From Pyxidicoccus sp. MSG2 (GTDB lineage: Bacteria; Myxococcota; Myxococcia; Myxococcales; Myxococcaceae): a stretch of 64,000 nucleotides of DNA. Shown one piece after another: positions 1 to 7,977 of the stretch. The notes beneath the pieces are model-generated. The model saw nothing but the letters and a program-made list of their open reading frames with translations. It was not told where the DNA came from and did not search any database. The stretch is from positions 12,711,001 to 12,775,000 of the forward strand of contig NZ_JAPNKC010000001.1 in assembly GCF_026626705.1 (NCBI RefSeq), given 5' to 3'. How positions within the stretch are numbered: the first letter of the stretch is position 1; every line of letters begins with the position of its first letter. The translations under genes and the position numbers were made by a program.

Positions 1-433
1 GCCGCTCATGGAGCCCTTCTACGACGCGGCGGCGCGCGAGGGCGGGCCGGGCTCGTTGCTGCGGGTGCTGCTGTCGAGCATGGCGCTGTTCCACGAGCCG
101 CTGGGGCTGCGGCCCCACGTCCTGCTGGCCTCCACGCTGGAGCGCCAGGGCGAGGACAAGTCGGGACGGCTGGTGGCGTACTGCCAGCAGCTCGGCGCGC
201 ACACCTACTACTCGGGCCTGGGCTCGTCGCTGTACCTGCAGACGGGCCTGTTCCGGGACGCGGACGTGCGCGTGTTGTGGCAGCGCTTCCGGCACCCGCC
301 CTACCCGCAGGGCCGCGAGGGCCGCTTCGTCCACGGCATGTCGCTGGTGGACGTGCTGGCCAACGTCCCCGTGGACGAGGTGCGCCAGTGGCTGGAGCCC
401 TCGCCCTGGGGGCCCTTCGCCCCGGCGCCCTGA
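1..433 (+). CDS. WbqC-like family protein, C-terminal part (5' end outside window)
   Basis: The reading frame is open from the first base, so the true start lies upstream; about 143 C-terminal residues are visible. The pattern matches the end of WbqC-like proteins (PF08889): a 'LGAHTYYSG' segment, then a P-P-Y-P-Q stretch, then F-V-H-G-M-S-L-V-D-V-L-A-N, equivalent to the family's conserved 'Y.SG', 'Y.Q' and 'LS..D.L.N'. WbqC-like proteins are found in surface-polysaccharide and sugar-modification settings; the biochemical role is not settled. The gene converges on the AAA ATPase with only 3 bp between stop codons, and both stops sit in a hairpin. The family call is from recognised motif order; the substrate is unknown. 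Confidence 0.75.
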   Translation, partial: PLMEPFYDAAAREGGPGSLLRVLLSSMALFHEPLGLRPHVLLASTLERQGEDKSGRLVAYCQQLGAHTYYSGLGSSLYLQTGLFRDADVRVLWQRFRHPPYPQGREGRFVHGMSLVDVLANVPVDEVRQWLEPSPWGPFAPAP

Positions 434-444
434 GGCTCAGGGCG
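426..444 (+). terminator. Hairpin spanning the two convergent stop codons
   Basis: An inverted repeat (CGCCCTGAG, one base, CTCAGGGCG) covers the stop codons of both convergent genes. On the plus strand it is followed by a T-rich TCTTGTTCT. It probably terminates the WbqC-like transcript and may work in both directions. Confidence 0.55.
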
Positions 445-2209
445 TCTTGTTCTGGTCGAAGCGGACGAAGTAGCCCCGCACCGCCGAGTCCAGCAGCGCG
501 TGATCCAACCGGGGCTCGGTGCCCTGGTAGTGGGCCATGTCGATGACCTGGTCGAGCAGGTCGCGAGGCTGGCAGGCCGCGAAGGGGCGGTTCACCGGGC
601 GGTAGTGCGTGTCGATGAGGTAGTCCACGGCGGCCGCGTCGTATTCCACGCCGCGCTTCCTGCACATGATCTGGAAGATCTCGTGGAACTGCTCCTCGTC
701 CGGGCGCTGCACCTCCAGCTTGTAGCGGACGCGGCGCAGGAAGGCGTCGTCCACGAGGTCGCTGGGGTCCAGGTTGGTGGAGAAGGCGGCGAACACGTCG
801 AAGGGCACCTGCACCTTCTTGCCGGTGTGCAGGGTGAGCATGTCGATGTCGCTCTCCAGCGGGACGATCCACCGGTTGAGCAGATCCTTGGGCGACACCT
901 TCTGCCGGCCGAAGTCGTCGATGAGGAGCATCCCGTTGCTCGCCTTCATCTGGAACGGGGCCTCGTAGTACTTCACCTCCGGCGAGTAGACGAGGTCGAG
1001 CATCTCCAGCGTCAGCTCACCGCCCACCACGACGAGCGGGCGCCGGCAGCGCACCCAGCGCCTGTCGTACGCGGGCGCGCCGTCGTCCTCCACGGGCTTG
1101 TGGAGGTTGGCGTCGAAGATCTTCACCACGAAGTCGTCGATGAGCAGCGCGTGGGGGATGAAGACGTCCCCGTCGAAGCAGTTCACCATCCCCTGGCAGA
1201 TGGCCGTCTTGCCGTTGCCGGGCGGGCCGTAGAAGAAGATGGCGCGGCCGGAGTTCATCGCCGGGCCGATGCCGTCGAAGATGTAGTCGCGGATGACGAG
1301 CTCGCCGAACTTGTCCTGCATCCGCGCGCGGGTGATGCGGTTGCCGCGGACGGTCTGCTTCTTCACCGCGGCCACCCACTCCTGGAAGGGCACGGGCGCG
1401 GGGCCGTTGTAGCGGTTGCGGTCGTTGATCTGCCGCAGCACGTCCGTGACGAAGGGGGTGAGCTGGTAGATCATCGTGGACTTGCCCACGCCGGACGAGC
1501 CGCCGCCGCGGATGTCCACGTACTTCTGGCGGCGCAGGCCCTCGATGATGTCGTCGACGATGGCCGTGGGGAGCTGGAGGCGGGCGGCCAGGTCCATGCC
1601 GCGCATCTCACCGGCGGCGAAGAGGGCCTTGAGGACGAGCTCCTCGATGAAGGTCGCCGTGAGGCCCGTCTCGTCCAGGCCGCGCGGCTGCTGGGGCCAG
1701 AACCGGTCCCCGGTGGCGGCGGGCATGGAGCCGTCCGTGTTCCGGCGCGGCATGGCGCGGCGCTCGGGGCCCGGGGGCGGCGCGGCGGAGGCACGGCGAT
1801 CCGGGCCGGTGTACGCGGGGGTGGCGACCTGGGGGGCGGGAGCGGCGGCGCGGCGCTCGGGGGGCGGAGCGCCAGGCGGGGCGCGGCGCTCGGGCGGTGG
1901 GGCGAGCGGGGCCGGGGCGCGGCGCTCAGGGATGGCGGCGTCCGGGGAGACGACGACGGAGCGGCGCTCGGTGGCGAAGTCGGTGCCCTCCTGAGGCGCG
2001 GGTGGCGGGCGCTGGGCGGCGGGGGCGGGAGGCCGGGGTGGGAGCGCGGGGCTGGTGCCGGTGAGCCCCGTGCGCGCGCGAGGCGGGCCGGAGAGCACGG
2101 GGGATGCCGCGGGGACCGCGGGCGTCTCCACGGGGGTGACGCTGCGGTTGTTGTCTTCGTCGGCCGGCTCGCCTGCGGCCGGGGGGGACGGCCTCCTGAA
2201 CAGGGACAT
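437..2209 (-). CDS. AAA+ ATPase with repetitive disordered N-terminus and winged-helix-like segment
   Basis: A 590-residue protein. Residues 1-165 are rich in Pro/Ala/Arg and carry six spaced [E/D]RR[A/S] repeats (near residues 81, 95, 107, 118, 137 and 149), so this part is probably disordered. Residues about 175-250 look like a winged-helix segment. The AAA+ core follows, with Walker A GPPGNGKT near residue 325 and Walker B MLLIDDFG near 430, then an arginine-rich sensor region (FLRRVRYKLEV). It therefore hydrolyses ATP and probably remodels or loads a partner protein; the partner is unknown. The start ATG at 2209 gives MSLFRRP. The gene is divergent from the secreted protein at 2397, with a 187-bp shared promoter region. 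AAA+ is certain; the biological role is not recognised. Confidence 0.85.
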   Translation of the reverse strand: MSLFRRPSPPAAGEPADEDNNRSVTPVETPAVPAASPVLSGPPRARTGLTGTSPALPPRPPAPAAQRPPPAPQEGTDFATERRSVVVSPDAAIPERRAPAPLAPPPERRAPPGAPPPERRAAAPAPQVATPAYTGPDRRASAAPPPGPERRAMPRRNTDGSMPAATGDRFWPQQPRGLDETGLTATFIEELVLKALFAAGEMRGMDLAARLQLPTAIVDDIIEGLRRQKYVDIRGGGSSGVGKSTMIYQLTPFVTDVLRQINDRNRYNGPAPVPFQEWVAAVKKQTVRGNRITRARMQDKFGELVIRDYIFDGIGPAMNSGRAIFFYGPPGNGKTAICQGMVNCFDGDVFIPHALLIDDFVVKIFDANLHKPVEDDGAPAYDRRWVRCRRPLVVVGGELTLEMLDLVYSPEVKYYEAPFQMKASNGMLLIDDFGRQKVSPKDLLNRWIVPLESDIDMLTLHTGKKVQVPFDVFAAFSTNLDPSDLVDDAFLRRVRYKLEVQRPDEEQFHEIFQIMCRKRGVEYDAAAVDYLIDTHYRPVNRPFAACQPRDLLDQVIDMAHYQGTEPRLDHALLDSAVRGYFVRFDQNKTP

Positions 2210-2396
2210 TGGCGCTCGCTCGAGGGTGTTGGCCCCGGAGCCTACCGCATGGCTGCTGATTCAATGAAACACCACGGTGACGGGTTTGGGTGGAATTCCC
2301 GTGGGACCGGGTTTTCCCTGTCGGAGGGTTGTGGCATGGATGCGCGCCCCTTCGCCCCCGCCGGAGGGCCTCACCCCTCTCACCGGAGCTACATCC

Positions 2397-3173
2397 GTGA
2401 AGCGACTTCTGTCCTTGCTCACCCTGCCCCTGCTGCTCATCGGTACCGCCGCGGCGGCGCAGACGACGACGCCCGTCATCACCTTCAACGCCAACTGGAC
2501 GCTCTCCGAGTCCGCGCCGCTGGTTGCCGGAGGCCAGGTGCAGGTGGCCTATGACGCCACCCGCCTGCCGCAGTGCCGCACCGCCCTGCCGGACGGGAGC
2601 CCCGGATGGAGCCTCACGGGGTACTACCGGCTGAGCGGTGGTGCGGTGGGGAGCTTCGACGTGGCGGGTGCTCCGTCCACGGGCGCCGCGCCCGTCATCG
2701 CCCTGCCCGTGGCGGGCCCGCTGGAGGTGTGGTTCCGCGTGGCGAGCGCGGGGTGCGAGGCGTGGGACTCGAACTACGGGACGAACTTCCGGTTCACCGT
2801 GCAGCCGGCGGGGACGGCGGTGCCGCCCACGATTGTGTTCCAGGAGGGCTGGGTGGAGTACGTGGTGGGCACGCTGACGGCGGGACAGTCGTTCGTCGTG
2901 GACTACGACCTCGACCGGCTCCCCGAGTGCCGGCTCCTCTACAACGGCGCGCCCACGTGGGAGGTGTGGGTGTACTACCGGTTCGACAACGGCGTGACGG
3001 GGAGCAAGAGCGTCACGGCGGTGTCCGGGTACTCGCGGTTCGGGGTTCCGGTGACGATTACGCCGCCAGCCGGGGCGAGGTCTGTGTCGATGTGGTTCGA
3101 GAACTGGGACCGTGGGTCCTGCCACCGGTGGGACTCGAATTACAGCGCGAACTATGGGTTCACGCTGAACTGA
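2397..3173 (+). CDS. Secreted two-repeat protein, probably DUF6209-like
   Basis: The GTG at 2397 is chosen because GGAG lies about 10 bases upstream and the protein then begins with a clean signal peptide (VKRLLSLLTLPLLLIGTAAAA); the open frame extends further upstream without such support. The 258-residue product holds two copies of a domain of roughly 110 residues. Copy 1 includes ITFNANWTLSESAPLVAGGQVQVAYDATRLPQC; copy 2 includes IVFQEGWVEYVVGTLTAGQSFVVDYDLDRLPEC. Each ends in a C.(A/R)WDSN(Y).(A/T)N motif. The pairs of cysteines in each copy suggest disulfides outside the cytoplasm. The layout resembles the DUF6209 family common in myxobacteria; no function is known. Confidence 0.8.
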   Translation: MKRLLSLLTLPLLLIGTAAAAQTTTPVITFNANWTLSESAPLVAGGQVQVAYDATRLPQCRTALPDGSPGWSLTGYYRLSGGAVGSFDVAGAPSTGAAPVIALPVAGPLEVWFRVASAGCEAWDSNYGTNFRFTVQPAGTAVPPTIVFQEGWVEYVVGTLTAGQSFVVDYDLDRLPECRLLYNGAPTWEVWVYYRFDNGVTGSKSVTAVSGYSRFGVPVTITPPAGARSVSMWFENWDRGSCHRWDSNYSANYGFTLN

Positions 3174-3250
3174 GTCCGACGCTCGCGCGAGTGAACTGAC
3201 CTGGAGCTCCCGGCCTTGCCTCGGCTGGGAGTCTCGATTCTGGGGAGACT

Positions 3251-4012
3251 GTGAGGCATGACGTGACGAATCGCCACTTCTTCCGACTCGACTTCGACGT
3301 GGACGTACCGGGGCGTTGGTACCTGCGTGAGCCCAAGAATCTCGAAGGGCAAGAGGTCTCCGACATCTGGGCGTTCATCGAGGGAAAGCCAGTGAGTGCC
3401 CCCGGGCCGCTGCGCATCCCCTTTTCTCGGCCCGGCAATCCCCTGGACTTCGACAAGACAACCGTCGCCGGAACCCCCGTTGTGAGCGCGCGGATCGTCG
3501 CTGTATTCCGCGAGATGGCGCCCCATGACGTGCAGCTCTTCCCTGTAAAGATCGAAGGACAACTCGAGCCCCATCACATCCTCAACGTCGCGTGCACCGT
3601 TCGCTGTATCGACGACGCAGCATGTGAAGAGGTCCAGCTCTACACTCCGGAAGATGGATACCCGGAACGTGTAGGTGAGTACCACTCGGTGTCCGGTCTC
3701 CGGATCGACAAGTCGAAGGTCGGCGACGCCCGTGTGTTCCGGCTGTGGGGCTGGCATCCACCCATCATCGTTGACGGGGACATCAAGGAAGCGCTGGAGC
3801 GTGCCGGGATTGTGGGGGACTCTTCGACGAAGTCTGAAGAGGTCGGCGGGACTGTGCGATGTGCCCATCCGCGAGAGCGGGTGTTAACTTCGGCGCATGA
3901 GCTTCTTCCAGGACCCGCCGAGACTTGGAAACCAGCACGACGACGACACGCTCCTGCAGAGCTACCTGGCGCGCACCCTGCCGGAAGACCTGCACCGCTC
4001 GCTGAAGGATGA
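3251..4012 (+). CDS. Imm11 (MXAN_0049-type) immunity protein with read-through C-terminus
   Basis: The protein shows the hallmark order of the MXAN_0049/Imm11 immunity family: FDVDVPGRWYL near the start, PLDF, VARI..F.E(M/L)AP.DVQL.PV, CIDDAACEEVQ, then D.SKVG.A.VFR.WGW and DIK.ALERAG. Family members normally end soon after that last motif. Here the frame continues for about 50 more residues to 4012, overlapping the next gene by 116 bp, so the native stop seems to have been lost. Start options are GTG 3251 (GGGGAG 3 bases upstream) or GTG 3263, which better matches the usual family N-terminus. Immunity proteins neutralise a partner toxin, but no toxin gene is visible beside it, so it may be an orphan defence gene. 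Confidence 0.85.
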   Translation: MRHDVTNRHFFRLDFDVDVPGRWYLREPKNLEGQEVSDIWAFIEGKPVSAPGPLRIPFSRPGNPLDFDKTTVAGTPVVSARIVAVFREMAPHDVQLFPVKIEGQLEPHHILNVACTVRCIDDAACEEVQLYTPEDGYPERVGEYHSVSGLRIDKSKVGDARVFRLWGWHPPIIVDGDIKEALERAGIVGDSSTKSEEVGGTVRCAHPRERVLTSAHELLPGPAETWKPARRRHAPAELPGAHPAGRPAPLAEG

Positions 4013-5558
4013 ACTCCGCGAGCTGGGCGACCTGGGCGGCGGGTACTTCTACCAGTTCCAGCTTCGCGACCGGCTGAACGAGCCCGAGCTGACGCAGTGG
4101 GATGCGTGGGGGCAGCGCATCGACCACATCGAGGTGTCGCCGCTGTGGAAGGAGGCGGAGATCCTCGCGGCGAAGCGGGGGCTGGTGGCGACGGCGTACG
4201 AGCAGAAGAGCGCCGAGTTCAGCCGCGTGCACCAGTTCGTCCTGAACTACCTCGTACAGGCATCGTTGGATGTGCACTCGTGCCCGCTGGCGATGACGGA
4301 TGGGGCGGCAAGATCGCTGCTCAATCTGGGGAACCAGGAGTTGATTGATCGCGCCCTGCCCCACCTGACGTCGAGAGACCCCGCGAGCTTCTGGACGTCG
4401 GGCCAGTGGATGACCGAGCGGACCGGCGGCTCGGACGTGGGCCTGACGCAGACGGTGGCGCGGCAGTCTCCCGAGGGGTGGCGACTGTCCGGGACGAAGT
4501 GGTTCACGTCCGCGACGACGGCGCAGATAGCGCTGACGCTGGCGCGGCCGGAGGGCAACGGCCCCGGTGGCAAGGGATTGGCCATCTTCTACGTGGAAAC
4601 CCGGGATGCTGCGGGGAAGCTGAATGGCATCCAGATCAACCGGCTGAAGGACAAGTTCGGGACGCGCAAGGTGCCCACGGCGGAATTGACGCTGGATGGG
4701 ACGCTGGCGACTCCAGTGGCCGGGCTGACGGATGGCATCAAGAACATGGCGTGGATGCTGAATGTGACGCGCACATGGAATGCTATGGGCTCGGCGTGGA
4801 GTATGAGGCGCGCGATGGCGCTAGCTCGTGACTACGCGCAGCGACGAGTGCAGTTCGGCGCGAAGCTGATGGAGAAGCCGCTCCATGTGGATACACTGGC
4901 AGGACTGGAAGCGGAGTTCCAGGCGGGGTTCATGCTGGCATTCCGCGCGGTGGAACTACTGGGGCGGATGGAGGCGAAGGTCGCGTCGGAGCAGGAATTG
5001 CTTCTACAGCGATTGGTGACGCCACTAGCGAAGCTGACGACGGGGCGGCAAGCGGTGCACGTCACGTCGGAGGTCTCCGAGGCGTTCGGCGGCGCGGGGT
5101 ACGTGGAGGACACGGGTATCCCGCGGCTCCAAGCGGACTCGCAGGTGCTGTCCATCTGGGAGGGCACGACGAACGTGCTGTCACTGGATGCGCTACGGGC
5201 GCTGGCAAAAGAAGGAACGCTTAAGGCATTCTTCCACGAGGTGGAGGGGCGATTGGCAAAGGTGCGGGACTCGGGCCTGCAGCCCTGCGTGGACGCCGCG
5301 AGCGGCGCGTTGGAGCACGCACGGGCGTGGGTATTCGGAGCGATGGAAAATCCCGCGACGATGGAGGCCGGGGCCCGGAGGTTCTCTCTGACGCTGGGAC
5401 GGACGCTGGAACTGGCGCTGCTGAGCGATCATGCACAGTGGTGCCTTGACAATGGTCACGGGCCGCGAAACAGGGCAGCGGCACGGCGGTTCGCGCAGCA
5501 CGGCGTGGACCTCATCCGGGATGAAATGGATCTAGGTGACGCACGGCTGCTGAGCTGA
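3897..5558 (+). CDS. AidB-like acyl-CoA dehydrogenase
   Basis: A 553-residue flavoprotein of the AidB/ACAD11-like branch, which has an extra N-terminal domain (here residues 1-170) before the dehydrogenase core. Seen in the core: MTERTGGSDVG (flavin/substrate-binding loop), GTKWFTSA, the RRVQFG motif, EAFGGAGYVEDTGIPR and WEGTTNVLSLD, which carries the usual catalytic-region glutamate. It should oxidise an acyl-CoA or similar thioester using FAD; AidB itself is linked to protection against alkylation, but that role cannot be assigned from sequence alone. The ATG at 3897 gives MSFFQDPP and lies inside the extended frame of the immunity gene. No strong ribosome-binding site is visible. Confidence 0.9.
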   Translation: MSFFQDPPRLGNQHDDDTLLQSYLARTLPEDLHRSLKDELRELGDLGGGYFYQFQLRDRLNEPELTQWDAWGQRIDHIEVSPLWKEAEILAAKRGLVATAYEQKSAEFSRVHQFVLNYLVQASLDVHSCPLAMTDGAARSLLNLGNQELIDRALPHLTSRDPASFWTSGQWMTERTGGSDVGLTQTVARQSPEGWRLSGTKWFTSATTAQIALTLARPEGNGPGGKGLAIFYVETRDAAGKLNGIQINRLKDKFGTRKVPTAELTLDGTLATPVAGLTDGIKNMAWMLNVTRTWNAMGSAWSMRRAMALARDYAQRRVQFGAKLMEKPLHVDTLAGLEAEFQAGFMLAFRAVELLGRMEAKVASEQELLLQRLVTPLAKLTTGRQAVHVTSEVSEAFGGAGYVEDTGIPRLQADSQVLSIWEGTTNVLSLDALRALAKEGTLKAFFHEVEGRLAKVRDSGLQPCVDAASGALEHARAWVFGAMENPATMEAGARRFSLTLGRTLELALLSDHAQWCLDNGHGPRNRAAARRFAQHGVDLIRDEMDLGDARLLS

Positions 5559-5750
5559 CTCGATCCAAACCACCATTTCATTGCCAACCACCCCACCTCT
5601 AGACCAAGCATGCAATCGCCATCGGCGGCAACCATCAAATTCGCCTGTCTAAGATCGAGAAATGGGATCATACTGAAGTATAGTTTTCACCATGATGAGA
5701 GCTCTGTATTCCAACCCCGCTAACCGCACGTGGATGAACTAGGAGGCTCA

Positions 5751-7079
5751 GTGCCCTATTTAACCAAGCTGCACATTGATCAATTACGTCATTTGAGCAA
5801 TTTCGACATCGATCTTTCCCCTCACGCAAATCGCCAATTCAGCCATCTAGTCATAACAGGCCCAAATGGGTCAGGAAAAACAACACTGCTCAATGGCATT
5901 GCCAAAGAATGCACACTAAACGCGCGAAAACAATTCAAAAACAACGACGCCTTCAAGGCCGCATTGGAACAGGAAATCAAGAACCGACAAAGCCTACTGC
6001 AATCAAGCAGTACGAATCGGATAGCGGACCTTGAAAATCAACTATATTCAATTGATAGTCGAATTGAGCACTATCGAAAGCAAATACTAAATCAGAATCA
6101 GGAACATCCAGTCCAACTACAGTGGAGCACAGGGGGAGGGCAGCACTCCATCAATCAAGCCTTCTCTTCAGGCAACAGCGTATTTTTTCACGCACCAGCT
6201 CAGCGTCAACTGGGAATAAACAGCGTGACTGGGCCACAGAGACTTGCGCTGACTACTGAAGCGTTAACACCTCAGGTCCAGGGAGATACTCGCAACGCGG
6301 TGGCTGGCTACATACTGCAACTACTTGTCAACAAGAAGACCGAGCGAACTTTCGCGAGCGAGGATGGAGAGTCAGAGACAGTAAGGAGAATTGACGATTG
6401 GTTTGAGAGCGCTCGGCAGGCGTTTGGGATTCTTCTAGATGACCCAGGCTTGAAATTGGTCTTTGATCGCGTCAAATGGGATTACACTCTTGTGCGCTCC
6501 AAGGATGGGCGTGAGTTTAATCTACATGGCCTCTCGCATGGACATGCCTCTGCCATTCAACTATTCTCTGAGTTGCTCGTGCGTTTTGAAGTTTCTCGAC
6601 AGGCCAAAGGGGATCCTTCCTTCAACCCTCAGGGTATCGCAATCATTGATGAGCTTGAGACGCACCTGCATTTGCGACTCCAAGAGGCCATGCTACCGTT
6701 TTTAACTCGTGCGTTTCCAACCATTCAGTTCATCGTGGCAACACACTCACCTGCCGTGGTCGCAAGCGTTCCCAACGCCGTAGTCTTCGATCTCGAGACA
6801 CAAAAGGCCGATCGTAGCGATGCGCTACAAGGAATTCGCTATGGCGACCTAGCTACGGGACATTTCGGGGTTCAGTCCGATTACGACATCGCAACAAGGG
6901 GCAAGCTGGAAGACCTCGAAAGACTTTTTTCCAAGAACCCTCGAACTAAAGAAGAGGAAGCTCAAATGCGCGCACTTGCAGGCGTGCTCGCCGCGAAGTC
7001 GCACAGTTTAGCACTCGACGTGCTGCTTCGGTTGAAAGTAGCGGAAGTGCATGCGAGTGCGGCCGAGGCGCAGGAGTGA
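5751..7079 (+). CDS. AAA ATPase of a Septu-like defence pair (PtuA-like)
   Basis: GTG 5751 is chosen over GTG 5730 because AGGAGG sits at 5741-5746, four bases upstream; the product is 442 residues. It is an ABC/OLD-type ATPase: Walker A GPNGSGKTT near residue 37, a charged coiled-coil-like segment about residues 60-115, Walker B IAIIDELETHLHL near 297, and the THSP switch histidine near 332. It is followed after 6 bp by an HNH nuclease gene; ATPase plus HNH nuclease is the composition of Septu (PtuA/PtuB) anti-phage systems. Base composition is clearly lower in G+C than the flanks, suggesting acquisition by transfer. A TATAGT at 5679-5684 is a possible -10 element. Retron-associated ATPase/HNH pairs are an alternative, but no retron RT is seen. 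Confidence 0.85.
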   Translation: MPYLTKLHIDQLRHLSNFDIDLSPHANRQFSHLVITGPNGSGKTTLLNGIAKECTLNARKQFKNNDAFKAALEQEIKNRQSLLQSSSTNRIADLENQLYSIDSRIEHYRKQILNQNQEHPVQLQWSTGGGQHSINQAFSSGNSVFFHAPAQRQLGINSVTGPQRLALTTEALTPQVQGDTRNAVAGYILQLLVNKKTERTFASEDGESETVRRIDDWFESARQAFGILLDDPGLKLVFDRVKWDYTLVRSKDGREFNLHGLSHGHASAIQLFSELLVRFEVSRQAKGDPSFNPQGIAIIDELETHLHLRLQEAMLPFLTRAFPTIQFIVATHSPAVVASVPNAVVFDLETQKADRSDALQGIRYGDLATGHFGVQSDYDIATRGKLEDLERLFSKNPRTKEEEAQMRALAGVLAAKSHSLALDVLLRLKVAEVHASAAEAQE

Positions 7080-7085
7080 GCGGTC

Positions 7086-7736
7086 ATGATCAAAGTCACC
7101 CGCTCGGCAATCCCCCCTACAAGCCTTGCTGCGAGAAAGTCTTACGCTGGAGACGATGTGCGCGACCAACTCCATGCTGACTTCCTAGGAAAGTGCTACC
7201 TGTGCGAAGGGCCGATCGTCCGCGGCAGCTTCGAGGTCGAACATCGTCAGCCCAAGGGAGATGGTGGGGGAGAGTTCGATTGGAATAACCTCTTCCCCGC
7301 TTGTCGTACGTGCAATGGCGCTCGCCGACGCAAACATCCGCCTGGAGGGCTTCTAAATCCTGGCGAGCATCATGATCTTGAGCAACGAATTCGCCAGTGG
7401 ATGTCAAAGGTCGGTGGGCAGGAACTGCCTGAGTTTGACACCGCCAGTCCAGGCGATACCCAGGCAGAAAACACCGCTCGTGAGTTGCAAGAACTTCACC
7501 GCGAGAAAGATCAACGATCGACCGATCTCTGCAGCGCTATTTCACGCTGTCTCGTTGAGGTTCGCAGCAAGGCACTTGAGATGTACGCCTCCTATCAGCA
7601 GGACGGGCCCAACAGTGTGTCATACGTCCAGGCACGCGCCGAACTGCGCAGAATGGTTTCAAGAAAGGCCCCCTACACAGCGCTTGTTCGCTATTGCGTT
7701 AGTGATTTCCCGTTGGTGAGAGTTCTCTTTGACTGA
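7086..7736 (+). CDS. HNH endonuclease of a Septu-like defence pair (PtuB-like)
   Basis: A 216-residue protein starting at ATG 7086, six bases after the ATPase stop. A zinc-binding HNH fold is visible: CYLC (Cys37, Cys40), E52-H53 in VEHRQPKG, W66-N67-N68-L69 and CRTCN (Cys73, Cys76, Asn77). This arrangement matches the TIGR02646-like HNH proteins used as PtuB. The likely role is DNA or tRNA-targeting cleavage during phage attack under control of the ATPase. Composition matches the ATPase gene rather than the chromosome, so the two moved together. Confidence 0.85.
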   Translation: MIKVTRSAIPPTSLAARKSYAGDDVRDQLHADFLGKCYLCEGPIVRGSFEVEHRQPKGDGGGEFDWNNLFPACRTCNGARRRKHPPGGLLNPGEHHDLEQRIRQWMSKVGGQELPEFDTASPGDTQAENTARELQELHREKDQRSTDLCSAISRCLVEVRSKALEMYASYQQDGPNSVSYVQARAELRRMVSRKAPYTALVRYCVSDFPLVRVLFD

Positions 7737-7926
7737 AAGGCTCATGATCTTGGCTGAGAAGATTGACTGCAGATCTGAGGAGAAGAAACTCGCCTCTGCG
7801 CATCACAGAAATAACAGGCTTCTTGTTGTTGGCATGGAGTGCAGCAATAGCCTGTTCCAGGGAAACCGAGAACATCTTCAGTAGGGTGCCCACGCTGTTG
7901 AAGACGCAGCCCACGGACATGTGTGA

Positions 7927-7953
7927 CGAAAACACGGGCAGCAACGTGCCCGT
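7927..7953 (-). terminator. Hairpin terminator downstream of dnaE2
   Basis: On the minus strand, a 7-bp perfect stem ACGGGCA / TGCCCGT (7946-7952 and 7933-7939) with a 6-base loop is followed by GTTTTCGTC. It lies 25 bp beyond the dnaE2 stop codon, as expected of an intrinsic terminator. Confidence 0.6.
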
Positions 7954-7977
7954 CCCCTACCAGCGGCCAGTGTCCCC

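Noticed and set aside
1480..1530. GSSGVGKST as a second Walker A in the AAA+ ATPase
   Set aside because: It lies in the winged-helix segment with no matching Walker B; the true Walker A is GPPGNGKT further on.
500..2554. Long plus-strand frame opposite the AAA+ ATPase
   Set aside because: It is rich in Val/Arg/Asp/His runs produced by GC-biased codons on the opposite strand; the minus strand has clear Walker motifs.
3152..3868. Minus-strand frame opposite the immunity gene
   Set aside because: The plus strand encodes the Imm11 family motifs; the opposite frame has none.
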